The notes under the pieces were generated by a model. It was given only the letters and a program-made list of their open reading frames with translations. It did not search any database and had not been told where the DNA came from. Below, piece after piece: positions 37,134 to 44,923 of a stretch of 64,000 bases of DNA. A program made the translations under genes and the position numbers. This stretch comes from Thermoanaerobacterales bacterium UBA4880 (GTDB taxonomy: Bacteria; Bacillota; Thermoanaerobacteria; Thermoanaerobacterales; UBA4877). Location: NCBI GenBank assembly GCA_002399285.1, contig DHDI01000026.1:52461-116460 (forward strand), written 5' to 3'. The stretch's first letter is position 1. Every line of letters starts with the position of its first letter.

Positions 37134-38225
37134 GTGGTTAAAAAAAAGATCTCGATGTCTCAAACAGTATATCTTATGATAATCCTCGTATTATCTACAG
37201 CCGATATATTCATACCGTCAATAGTAGCCAGGCAGGCCGGAAGAGATGCCTGGCTATCGGTAATGATCGCAACCGTATTATCTATATTGCTCAGTTTCAT
37301 ATGGATTTCATTAACTTCACGGTTTCCAAATGAATCGCTTCCCGAATATCTTCCAAAAATATTCGGACAAACTTTCGGCGGATTTATAGCCCTTTCATAT
37401 ATATTTTTTTTCATAACCTCTATTGCAGTCATAGGGAGAGAGTTCAGCGCGCTGATGGCTACCGCCTTTCTTCCCTTTACACCTATCGTAGTATTGATAA
37501 CCGTTATAGTCGCCCTGTCGGTATATGCAGCATTCGAAGACATTGAGGTGATAGCAAGAACAAACGAGGCACTGTTTCCCCTCGGAATGTTTCTCCTTGT
37601 GATGGTAATTTTACTCACCGCCAAAGATATGGATTTCAGTAATTTGCTTCCCATATTGGAAAATGGATTAAAGCCGCCGCTTCTCGGTGCGATCACTCTT
37701 GTCTCATATATGGGGGAGACATTTTTGATATTATATATTTATCCATATATATGCAATAAAGAAACGTTCAAAAGGAGCTTTATTCTGTCTCTCGTCCTGC
37801 TGGAAAGCACGTTTTTGCTTGGTACCGCTACCGTTGCACTGTTCGGCATCGACCTTACCGCAAACCTTATGATACCAACCCTAGCCATGGTACAGGTCAT
37901 CAATTTGGCCAACTTTATACAAAGATTGGATGCAGTCATAATGTCTATATGGGTTGGAGGTATCTTTATAAAACTATCAGTTTACTTTTACTTTTCCGCA
38001 TTATCCATCAGCACCATATTGAAAATGCGGTCATATAAGCCTTTCTTGGTACCCCTTGCCGGTATAGCCATACCCGTTTCCATACTCGCATTTGAGGATA
38101 TCACTGAAGTGACTGTATTTTTAGAAAAGATACTTCCATTATATCTGTTGTCATGGGAGGTGTTGTTGCCCTCAATTATCTTAATCGCCGCTGTCATCAA
38201 AAAGCCTTACGAGCAAAGAAAGTAA
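37134..38225 (+). CDS. GerAB-type spore germination permease
   Basis: A 363-residue protein with about ten hydrophobic segments of the APC-superfamily spore germination family (GerAB/YndE): it opens VVKKKISMSQTVYLMIILVLSTADIF, with YGFFEDIEVIAR-like stretch AAFEDIEVIARTNEALFP and SYMGETFLILYIYPYI. It would sit in the inner spore membrane and help sense germinants. The GTG at 37134 is chosen because GAGGTG lies six bases before it. No gerAA or gerAC partner is adjacent, so it is an orphan. Its last 45 bases overlap the 3' end of the opposing FAD oxidoreductase gene. Confidence 0.9.
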   Translation: MVKKKISMSQTVYLMIILVLSTADIFIPSIVARQAGRDAWLSVMIATVLSILLSFIWISLTSRFPNESLPEYLPKIFGQTFGGFIALSYIFFFITSIAVIGREFSALMATAFLPFTPIVVLITVIVALSVYAAFEDIEVIARTNEALFPLGMFLLVMVILLTAKDMDFSNLLPILENGLKPPLLGAITLVSYMGETFLILYIYPYICNKETFKRSFILSLVLLESTFLLGTATVALFGIDLTANLMIPTLAMVQVINLANFIQRLDAVIMSIWVGGIFIKLSVYFYFSALSISTILKMRSYKPFLVPLAGIAIPVSILAFEDITEVTVFLEKILPLYLLSWEVLLPSIILIAAVIKKPYEQRK

Positions 38226-39245
38226 TTTGAATTCATCCATGTGTTGACTATAAATCAGGTTCTTGACCGGATAGGTGCCCATAGCGGCAACTATTTTGTC
38301 CAAATCCTTATATTGCAGCTTATCATATGCGCTCCGTAAAGTTGAAAGGTACTCCTGCTGTTTTTGATATGGCATTATCGCCCTTTCATAGTTCAACTTT
38401 CCCACTAATGCCCTTGCAGCCAACGTCCCGGTAGCAACGGCATTAAAAAAACCAGAACCTAACAGGGGATCCAAAAAGCCTCCGGAATTACCCACAAATA
38501 AAATATTCTCCATAGTGTGTTTACTTAACAAGCCCGCATTTAACCTTTGTTCAAAGTTATATAAGATATGGTACTCGATCCTGTTACTGAATAGAAACTT
38601 CTCCCAGTGATATTCAGCTTCTTCTTTGTTCGAATAAGGCAGAATCAAAAATATGCATGCCTTATGCGTGTCTATAGGCACCTGACAGGCATAGCCGCTT
38701 CCTACATCCGGCGTTCCCAGCCAAACCCTGAGAGTGTTTTCCGGTAGATCTCCTATAACAATTGATCCCCTCGTCCATGTGGCAATTATTTCTTCCCATA
38801 GATTCAATCGTTTGGGTATCGACTCCTCTCCGGTGGCTACAACCACATAATCAAATTTATCTTTGATCTTTTCTATATCCACCGTCATATTGTAGTTTAT
38901 CTTTGCATTTATACCGCGGGAGATTTGATTTATTACGGACTTCTCCGCTTCGCCGCGCAAAAAATAGTAACCCAAATTCCCCTTTATTGCGGCCGATTTA
39001 TGTGCAGAATACGTTTCAATACATTTGATTGGACCAAGAGGTTTGATATCGACATCATACTTCCTTTTTAAAATGTCTAATGCGTCCCTGTTATTATGAT
39101 AAATATTTAATACGGCCATGCTGTGCATATACGAGATATCCATTTTGTTTCTTTTCTCATATACGGTAGGTATAATGCCAAACCTGTTCAGCTCTTTGGC
39201 ACAGGCCAGGCCGGCTACCCCGGCGCCGATTATAGCAACATCCAT
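38181..39245 (-). CDS. FAD-dependent oxidoreductase, geranylgeranyl-reductase-like, copy 2
   Basis: A 354-residue Rossmann-fold flavoprotein: FAD motif AIIGAGVAGLACAKEL at the N-terminus, VVVATGEES mid-protein, and NILFVGNSGGFLDPLLGSGFFNA, the GD-like flavin motif. The layout fits the geranylgeranyl reductase/digeranylgeranyl-glycerophospholipid reductase group of class A flavoproteins. The substrate is unknown. It is a tandem paralogue of the gene just upstream (three-base gap). The last 45 bases overlap gerAB, read on the other strand, an unusual tail-to-tail arrangement. Confidence 0.85.
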   Translation of the reverse strand: MDVAIIGAGVAGLACAKELNRFGIIPTVYEKRNKMDISYMHSMAVLNIYHNNRDALDILKRKYDVDIKPLGPIKCIETYSAHKSAAIKGNLGYYFLRGEAEKSVINQISRGINAKINYNMTVDIEKIKDKFDYVVVATGEESIPKRLNLWEEIIATWTRGSIVIGDLPENTLRVWLGTPDVGSGYACQVPIDTHKACIFLILPYSNKEEAEYHWEKFLFSNRIEYHILYNFEQRLNAGLLSKHTMENILFVGNSGGFLDPLLGSGFFNAVATGTLAARALVGKLNYERAIMPYQKQQEYLSTLRSAYDKLQYKDLDKIVAAMGTYPVKNLIYSQHMDEFKLLSLLVRLFDDSGD

Positions 39246-39248
39246 AAG

Positions 39249-40334
39249 CTACCTCCTGTAATCAACCCTGAATCGGCTGAATAACTCTTTTACAAAAAGC
39301 GAACCATATTTCACGATGTTAAAATCCGAACTATAAATCAATTTCCTCACAAAGGGAGTACTGAGACCTCTAATTATTATATCGATCTCCTCGTTGCTCA
39401 GACTGTCCAAAGCTTTTCTGAACTCTAACATTTCCATGTTTTTATCTCTATATTGTTTCATACTATTCTCATAATTCTCGCCCTTATATATCGCCCTTGC
39501 CGCCAATGTGCCGCTTATCAACGCAAAGTACTGACCGAAGCCCAGAAAAGGTTCTATGCCGCCTGCTGCGCTCCCTATAAAAAGGAGATTCTTATATATC
39601 ATAGGCATAACATAACCGCTCACATGATCAAGCTTAAATGTCTTTACCACAGAATAAGGCAGATTTGCTATCTCCCAAAACTTTTCCCAATAATAGTCCA
39701 TCTCTTCTCCCGAAATATACGGAATGACAAGGGCCAAGGTTGCCCTCCTGCTGTCAAAGGGTGCAAGATAAGCATATCCGCTTTTGGAATATCTCGTATC
39801 CATCCACATATGCAAAGCCGAAGGGTCAAATGTACCTATGACCTCCGAACCATATACCCATGTATCGACGAGGTCCTGCCAGCAGCCTACGGATTTGCTT
39901 ACGCTGTTATTACCCGTAGCTATTACCACATAATCATAGTCATCCATCAGGTCCCTGTAATCGGCCGCAGTATCAAATTTGACTTTTGTGTTCAGCTTCC
40001 TGTACAACTGATTTTCGACACTGTCACCGCTCTGTCCCCTGATAAAAAAGTACCCCAAATGATTTCTTTTGATTTCTCTATTTACATTGCACCCATGCAT
40101 ATGTATAGAATTAACCATCTGCATGGACTTTATATTAAGTCCAAAGTCGGTCTTTAAGTATTCCAGCGGATCTCCAACAGGTTTAGTTATTACTTCCAAC
40201 AGCGCCGCACAATGGTCAAACAATTCGCCTATCATATATTTTTCTTCAAAAATGTCGGGCTCTATACCATTTTTCTCCAGCTCTATGGCGCATGCAAGCC
40301 CGGATACGCCGGCACCTATGATGGCAACCCTCAA
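39249..40334 (-). CDS. FAD-dependent oxidoreductase, geranylgeranyl-reductase-like, copy 1
   Basis: A 361-residue paralogue of the following gene. It has AIIGAGVSGLACAIEL, VVIATGNNSVSKS, and NLLFIGSAAGGIEPFLGFGQYFA. Shared landmarks with copy 2 include the NHLGYFFIRGQ / NLGYYFLRGE stretch and the central WMDTRYSKSGYAYLAP / WLGTPDVGSGYACQVP region. The likely start is TTG 40334, with GGAGGG eight bases before it; no ATG fits better. Duplicated reductases with diverged substrate loops could reduce two steps of one isoprenoid-like substrate, but this is a guess. Confidence 0.85.
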   Translation of the reverse strand: MRVAIIGAGVSGLACAIELEKNGIEPDIFEEKYMIGELFDHCAALLEVITKPVGDPLEYLKTDFGLNIKSMQMVNSIHMHGCNVNREIKRNHLGYFFIRGQSGDSVENQLYRKLNTKVKFDTAADYRDLMDDYDYVVIATGNNSVSKSVGCWQDLVDTWVYGSEVIGTFDPSALHMWMDTRYSKSGYAYLAPFDSRRATLALVIPYISGEEMDYYWEKFWEIANLPYSVVKTFKLDHVSGYVMPMIYKNLLFIGSAAGGIEPFLGFGQYFALISGTLAARAIYKGENYENSMKQYRDKNMEMLEFRKALDSLSNEEIDIIIRGLSTPFVRKLIYSSDFNIVKYGSLFVKELFSRFRVDYRR

Positions 40335-40417
40335 TTACCATTCCCTCCGTATCCCTTGATAAACTTAAACCATATAAAAATTCCTATGGAAACCGCAACC
40401 GATCCAGCATAGAACAT
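40331..40417 (-). CDS. possible 28-aa single-pass membrane peptide
   Basis: ATG 40417 has GGTGAGG about eight bases upstream and opens a 28-codon frame: MFYAGSVAVSIGIFIWFKF followed by a basic/Gly tail. One hydrophobic helix then positive charges is typical of tiny membrane proteins. It starts 11 bases past the upstream gene and overlaps the start of the oxidoreductase gene, as in a coupled operon. Too short to prove by sequence alone. Confidence 0.5.
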   Translation of the reverse strand: MFYAGSVAVSIGIFIWFKFIKGYGGNGN

Positions 40418-40427
40418 TTGAACTGCC

Positions 40428-40862
40428 TCACCTGATTTTCTTTTTTAAATATACGGCGGTAAACAAAGCAAAAGCTAAAATATCTACAAGCATGCTATAA
40501 ATATAAGTCCAATTAACGTAGACAATAGCCCCCTTCGCCACCCATAAAAACTCCTGAGCCATAAACAGCAGCGCCCACACAAATATATTGATCATCATCC
40601 ATTTCCCATTTTCCGGAATGCTTTGAACATATAAAATGCCCATGTTAAACGCAGGCCCTATCATAAAGAATAATGAAACCCCAAAAATATCTATCACTGA
40701 AAAATTCACATAATAAAATCCCAGGTCGATCGCCGTAATGTCCACAGCCAACTCCGTAAACATGGACAGCAGTCCAAAAGGCAGCGTTTCTTTTAACCTG
40801 CTGCGGTCTGAAAGAACAATGCAAAGAAACCAGCTCAAAAGGAAAGGGAATACCCAAGGCAT
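40428..40862 (-). CDS. small multi-pass membrane protein, CBO0543-like
   Basis: A 144-residue protein with about five hydrophobic helices and a Lys-rich C-terminus (VYLKKKIR). The pattern, with PFGLLSMFTELAVDITAIDLGFYY early and a Trp-rich central part, resembles the CBO0543 family of membrane proteins found in spore-forming Firmicutes. Function unknown. It begins three bases after the preceding gene's stop and GGGAG within that gene's end supplies the ribosome site. Co-transcribed with the helical protein and the FAD oxidoreductases. Confidence 0.7.
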   Translation of the reverse strand: MPWVFPFLLSWFLCIVLSDRSRLKETLPFGLLSMFTELAVDITAIDLGFYYVNFSVIDIFGVSLFFMIGPAFNMGILYVQSIPENGKWMMINIFVWALLFMAQEFLWVAKGAIVYVNWTYIYSMLVDILAFALFTAVYLKKKIR

Positions 40863-40864
40863 GC

Positions 40865-41302
40865 TTAATGAACTCCCAGAGTAAGATTCTTTGGCATATG
40901 CTTTATATTTTCAGCTTCTTCCTGCACTTCAAAATATAATTTCAGTTCATCCTCAATAAACTTCCTCATCATGTCTCTTACTAAAGGGTTTAATATATTG
41001 AGAATGGCTTCATTATAAAAAGTTTCATTTTTATTTAGCTGTTTCTGTATTTCCTCTAACTGGTCCAGGTTATCGAGGCTCATATTTCTCTTGGTAATGG
41101 CCTCGATATTCAGTTCGCTCCAGTACTTCTTAAGCATCTTAATATGATTTTCAGAGACTTTCTGGCATTGGTCCAATAAACCGCCCAACCTGTTATCCTT
41201 AATATTCTTTCTAAAACTTTTGGCCCTTATAATCATCGCATCTTCATGTTCCATTGCCTTTTTCATGCTCAGATACAAATATTCCTGATCTTCTACCTTC
41301 AT
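40865..41302 (-). CDS. all-helical protein, ferritin-like or coat-like, 145 aa
   Basis: First gene of the operon that runs to 38181. The 145-residue product is predicted almost wholly helical: MKVEDQEYLYLSMKKAMEHEDAMII, then LLDQCQKVSENHIKMLKKYW and FIEDELKLYFEVQEEAENI. The recurring E-x(6)-H-E/ENH spacing in long helices resembles ferritin-like four-helix bundles and CotF-type spore coat proteins, but a metal site is not certain. ATG 41302 has AAAGGTGA upstream. I do not recognise the family firmly. Confidence 0.7.
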   Translation of the reverse strand: MKVEDQEYLYLSMKKAMEHEDAMIIRAKSFRKNIKDNRLGGLLDQCQKVSENHIKMLKKYWSELNIEAITKRNMSLDNLDQLEEIQKQLNKNETFYNEAILNILNPLVRDMMRKFIEDELKLYFEVQEEAENIKHMPKNLTLGVH

Positions 41303-41565
41303 ATAATAATCACCTTTAATTATTATTGTAAAAGAATCAGCATTTTATTAGAAATAATTATGCACACTTTACCATATATATCTATCTGTACAAACATAAC
41401 ATGCAAAATCAGCCGACCGGCGACATTGATAAGCATAATTTATTGAAAAGGCATGGCCTATGTTGATATGATTATTTTAACTATCTATGTATTCTGCAAT
41501 ATGAAATGGATAAAACAGGAATCTTAATTATGATAATATCTTTTGATTTTACGGAGGTGATATTT

Positions 41566-41977
41566 GTGAATTGTTCAGACAAACTTTGTTCCTTTGCCGA
41601 AAGCCTGCTCAAAGAGTGTCGGCAAATCTATATTGCTTCTGTAGATGCAGACGGCTATCCACGTGTATGCGTCGTATCTCCCGTCAGGACAGATGGATGC
41701 CGAGTCATATGGTTCATCAGTCCGGTCTTTTCGGAGAAAGTCCGGCAGTTCCGTGAAAATCCAAAAGCCAGAGTATGCTATGGCAAGAACAATGATTATC
41801 AAATTTTAATCGGCACAGCGCTATTTAACGATATCAATATAAAGCGTGCATTATTGAAAAATTGGCTTACAGACTGGTTCCCCGGCTGCCCGGATGATAG
41901 GGACATGCGCCGTCAGATTTACTGCAAATAAGGCCACTCTTTGGCAAGGCGGAGAAACTATAGACATTACATTTTGA
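41566..41977 (+). pseudogene. pyridoxamine 5'-phosphate oxidase-like flavoprotein with +1 frameshift
   Basis: Starts at GTG 41566 with GGAGGTG upstream. The first ~111 codons encode a split-barrel FMN-binding domain (LLKECRQIYIASVDADGYPRVC, RQFRENPKARVCYG, FPGCPDD). The frame then ends early at 41931 with a non-family tail. Moving one base forward at about 41899-41903 gives TCAVRFTANKATLW and a stop at 41975-41977, which is the expected C-terminal strand of this family. So one extra base lies near 41894-41902: either a true mutation, programmed shifting, or a sequencing error. Function unknown; a general-stress or pyridoxamine oxidase-like flavoprotein. Confidence 0.8.
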
Positions 41978-42056
41978 TCAAACGATTCGCCGTATATATC
42001 TAACCTTACGCATTGGCAACACTTTCTAACAGTGGCCTTGAAGTAAATTTGATTTT

Positions 42057-42434
42057 TCATACCAATTGTACAGCCATTTTACCAAGCCAGCAGGCAAACA
42101 ATGCCAAAAACAGGTTTAATCCTGCGTTTAATACCCCGATCAGGTACTCCCCTTCAGTGAAAAAGCAAGTCGTTTCGTAGCTGAAGGTCGAAAATGTGGT
42201 AAACCCACCGATAATGCCCGTGGTCAAAAAGGTCCGCAGATCGTCGGAAATAGGTCTTATACTGGCGCTGGCCTCCATGATCATCCCGATCAAAAAACCT
42301 CCGACAACATTGACTATCAGAGTGCCCACTGGAAAACCTCCGAAATATTTTTGAGACACGGTGGAAACAACATACCGTAGAATTCCTCCGATCAGGCTTC
42401 CAAAACCAACGATAAAAATTCGGCTCAGTTCCAT
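42057..42434 (-). CDS. crcB: fluoride channel Fluc/CrcB
   Basis: A 125-residue four-helix membrane protein that exports fluoride as a dual-topology dimer. Motifs: GSLIGGILRYVVS with the GxxxR-type start, TLIVNVVGGFLIG with the pore Asn, and GGFTTFSTFSYE with the Phe box and sodium-site region. A single copy is present, so it is probably a homodimer. AAGGGGG precedes ATG 42434. The 5' leader is a fluoride riboswitch with a terminator (separate entries), which strongly supports the function. Confidence 0.96.
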   Translation of the reverse strand: MELSRIFIVGFGSLIGGILRYVVSTVSQKYFGGFPVGTLIVNVVGGFLIGMIMEASASIRPISDDLRTFLTTGIIGGFTTFSTFSYETTCFFTEGEYLIGVLNAGLNLFLALFACWLGKMAVQLV

Positions 42435-42466
42435 TTAGCAATAACCCCCTTGGCAGTAAAAAATAA

Positions 42467-42499
42467 GGCTTCTGCTTTTTATCTCTCAAAGTAGAAGCC
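42467..42499 (-). terminator. riboswitch-controlled intrinsic terminator before crcB
   Basis: GGCTTCT (42493-42499) pairs with AGAAGCC (42467-42473), followed by TTATTTTTT on the minus strand. The 5' arm is also the 3' end of the riboswitch aptamer, so ligand binding and terminator formation exclude each other: a classic ON switch. Confidence 0.85.
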
Positions 42500-42534
42500 A
42501 TTAGCATTTCAGCAATATAGTGAGCCTCATCACT
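42491..42534 (-). ncRNA. fluoride riboswitch (crcB motif) aptamer
   Basis: Read on the minus strand, the leader begins AGTGATGAGGCTCACT, then ATTGCTGAAATGC, then TAATGGCTTCTAC. These match the conserved parts of the crcB motif: GATG after the first stem strand, the small hairpin, and the 3' ATGGCTTCTAC segment that forms the pseudoknot. Placement directly before crcB and overlap with a terminator agree. When fluoride binds, the aptamer should keep GGCTTCT from forming the terminator and crcB is expressed. Confidence 0.9.
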
Positions 42535-42540
42535 AAAAAA

Positions 42541-42571
42541 ATTATAACAGTATAATACATGATTTTTGTAA
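42541..42571 (-). promoter_or_regulatory. probable crcB promoter
   Basis: A perfect -10 box TATAAT (42541-42546, minus strand) lies seven bases before the riboswitch start. A weak -35 (TTACAA, 42566-42571) is 19 bases upstream. The -10 fit with the RNA start is good; the -35 is poor. Confidence 0.5.
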
Positions 42572-42661
42572 GATTGTAAAGGGCGTATTTAAAAGCGGTA
42601 TATACTGATAATTTTATGATATTTAAAAAACCTGGTTATCCAGTAAACGGTATATGAGCCG

Positions 42662-43438
42662 CTATTTTATCAGGTCCTTGTTCTTTTCAAAGATTATCCG
42701 AAGGCCCTCCATGGTCAAGAGGCTGTCCACCTCGTTCACTTCCTCCGACTCATCGGATATCAGCCTGGCCAGGCCGCCCGTAGCCACCACAAAGGCGTCC
42801 TTATTCAATTCCCCTTTCATCCTTCTTATGATGTAATCCACCAATCCCACGTACCCGTATATGATACCGGACTGCATACCGGTCACGGTATTTCTCGCTA
42901 TTACGTTCTCCGGCCTTTCCAACTCGATCTTGGGCAGCTTCGCAGTTCGAAGGAACAGGGCGTCGGCGGAGATTCCCACGCCCGGGGCTATCGCTCCGCC
43001 CAAATACTCGGCATTTTCAGTAACGACGCTGAAGTTGGTAGCCGTACCAAAATCTACGATGATTACCGGGCCTCCATATATCTCATATGCGGCCACGGCA
43101 TCCACGATCCTGTCGGCGCCAAGTTCCTTCGGATTGTCATATTTTATATTGAGCCCGGTCTTTATACCGGGGCTGATGATAATAGGCTGTATCCGCAGAT
43201 ATTTAATGCACATGCTGAATAATGCATGGTTAACCGGAGGAACAACCGAGGAAATGATCGCCGAATCGACCGCTTTAATGGAGATGCCGGACCAGTCCAA
43301 CATTTCTTTTACCAGCAGGCCATATTCATCGGATGTTTTGTCTCTGTCTGTGGCATATCTCCAGGAATGAAGCAGTCTATTCTCATCAAAGACCCCCATC
43401 ACAATATTTGTATTCCCTACGTCAAATCCAAGCAGCAC
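42662..43438 (-). CDS. coaX: type III pantothenate kinase
   Basis: CoaX phosphorylates pantothenate in the first step of coenzyme A synthesis. The 258-residue ASKHA-fold protein has [13 protein letters not shown] at the N-terminus, [30 protein letters not shown], and [16 protein letters not shown]. The start is GTG 43438 after AAGGGTGA, five bases past the P1 peptidase stop, so the two are coupled. Confidence 0.96.
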   Translation of the reverse strand: MLLGFDVGNTNIVMGVFDENRLLHSWRYATDRDKTSDEYGLLVKEMLDWSGISIKAVDSAIISSVVPPVNHALFSMCIKYLRIQPIIISPGIKTGLNIKYDNPKELGADRIVDAVAAYEIYGGPVIIVDFGTATNFSVVTENAEYLGGAIAPGVGISADALFLRTAKLPKIELERPENVIARNTVTGMQSGIIYGYVGLVDYIIRRMKGELNKDAFVVATGGLARLISDESEEVNEVDSLLTMEGLRIIFEKNKDLIK

Positions 43439-43442
43439 AAAA

Positions 43443-44402
43443 TCACCCTTCCTTTGTAAGTTCAGTATAAGATGGCAGCCCCATCACGCCTTCCGCCGAT
43501 TTCACGGCATTTATTATTGCCTTTTCGGTCACCTCGGCAGCGGCTTCACACAGAGTTAAAACATCGAATTTAATATCACCGGTCGACATAGTAAAAATAC
43601 AATCCCCATCATAAATCGTATGAACAGGTTTAATCGCCCGCGCATATCCATCGTGTGCGACCTGAGCCATTTTGTTGGCTTCCTCTTTAGAAAGAGACGC
43701 ATTGATCGCAACCACGGTAAGCGTGGTATTTTTACCAGAGGATTGAGCATCCGAGATATGAGCTTTAATATATTCATAGGTGTTCAAAAAACCGCCGTCC
43801 TGCTTTCTGGCCCCGGCTATTATTCTACCCTGCTCATAGATATCTCCCAAAGCATTGACAACGCTTATGGCACCTATTATAACGCCGCTGCCCAGGTCCA
43901 AGGAATAGCTCCCTATGCCGCTCTTCATCGCCCAATCCATTCCGCATATTTTTCCAACGGTGGCACCCGTACCGGCACCTACCGAACCTTGTTCCACCTT
44001 GCAGTCGGAAGAATTTCTCGCCGCCATATATCCCATCTTTTTATCCGGCCTTATACCCGGCTCGACAATATCCAGGTCATATATAACAGCCGCAGGCACT
44101 ATCGGCACCAGATTGCTTCCTGTGGCAAAACCGATTTTCTTTTCTTCAAGGTACTGCATGACACCGCCGGCGGCATCCAGTCCATAGGCACTGCCGCCCG
44201 TCAACATGACCGCATGTATCTTTTGAACCGTATTGGTAGGGCGGAGAAGGTCCGTCTCCCTTGTACCGGGCGATGAACCTCTCACATCCACGCCGCCTAC
44301 GGCGCCCTCCTCCGCGACAACCACGGTACATCCGGTCAATGCCTTATAGTCGCTGAAGTGACCTACTTTTATCCCCGGAACGTCTGTTATAGTGCCGTTC
44401 AT
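43443..44402 (-). CDS. P1-family (DmpA/BapA-like) self-processing aminopeptidase
   Basis: A 319-residue N-terminal nucleophile hydrolase of the DmpA/ornithine acetyltransferase fold. Family marks: [75 protein letters not shown], and [13 protein letters not shown], where the new N-terminal Thr after cleavage is expected. C-terminal [16 protein letters not shown] fits. It may be a beta-peptidyl or D-amino-acid-specific aminopeptidase; the substrate is not known. ATG 44402 follows AAGGGGAT; an upstream in-frame start lacks a ribosome site. Confidence 0.9.
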   Translation of the reverse strand: MNGTITDVPGIKVGHFSDYKALTGCTVVVAEEGAVGGVDVRGSSPGTRETDLLRPTNTVQKIHAVMLTGGSAYGLDAAGGVMQYLEEKKIGFATGSNLVPIVPAAVIYDLDIVEPGIRPDKKMGYMAARNSSDCKVEQGSVGAGTGATVGKICGMDWAMKSGIGSYSLDLGSGVIIGAISVVNALGDIYEQGRIIAGARKQDGGFLNTYEYIKAHISDAQSSGKNTTLTVVAINASLSKEEANKMAQVAHDGYARAIKPVHTIYDGDCIFTMSTGDIKFDVLTLCEAAAEVTEKAIINAVKSAEGVMGLPSYTELTKEG

Positions 44403-44593
44403 CTTTATCCCCTTCCCCAAAAAATCTAATAACATTATATCACACATTAAAAAATAACGTATTAATTAAATAAACATGGTTCAGGGCCATGCCCTAAGAA
44501 AGCAAGCTCAGCTTTTCATGATAATTTTAAGCTATAATCATCGCCTGTTCGTATAAATTGGATAGTATGTAATCATAAAAAGGAGTGTAAAAA

Positions 44594-44647
44594 ATGGAAT
44601 ATAATATCAATGTAGAGTTGAACTTACCATGTATGCTTCTATTTTAA
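44594..44647 (+). CDS. possible 17-aa micro-ORF or gene remnant
   Basis: A strong ribosome site (AGGAG, 44581-44585) is eight bases before ATG 44594, opening MEYNINVELNLPCMLLF and a stop. It may be a leader peptide, the stub of a lost gene, or chance. The remaining gap 44403-44923 holds the palindromic element A and AT-rich DNA; I saw no lysine riboswitch or T-box before lysA. Confidence 0.3.
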   Translation: MEYNINVELNLPCMLLF

Positions 44648-44780
44648 CATAATGTTTCCCATGTAAGGCATCAGTGGAAATTGTATATCCCGCTAAACTG
44701 TTATCTGGTTACTGCTTCCCTATGTATCCCCTCCGCAAGACTTGTAATAAAATATATACTTCACAAAATATCCTTATGAT

Positions 44781-44899
44781 AGTATTATATAAAATATAAT
44801 ACTCAGGTTGTAAACAAACTGGCAGGCCGTGACAAATCGTGCAATTTCGCGATTGCGCGGCTTTGTCATCGGTCTGAGTATTATATAAAATCTAATACT
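44781..44899. repeat. palindromic element A with flanking 23-bp direct repeats
   Basis: The core hairpin 44823-44876 has arms CAGGCCGTGACAAA and TTTGTCATCGGTCTG (one bulge, one mismatch). It is flanked by two 23-base direct repeats, 44781-44803 and 44877-44899, differing at one base. Each flank is itself an inverted repeat (AGTATTA / TAATACT). The layout looks like an element inserted with duplication of a terminator-like target, or a duplicated hairpin. Confidence 0.75.
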
Positions 44900-44923
44900 A
44901 CTTAATTCTTTGGGGGAAAACTA

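Noticed and set aside
44403..44923. Lysine riboswitch or T-box leader before lysA
   Set aside because: Neither the L-box core nor a T-box motif could be found; the gap contains the palindromic element instead.
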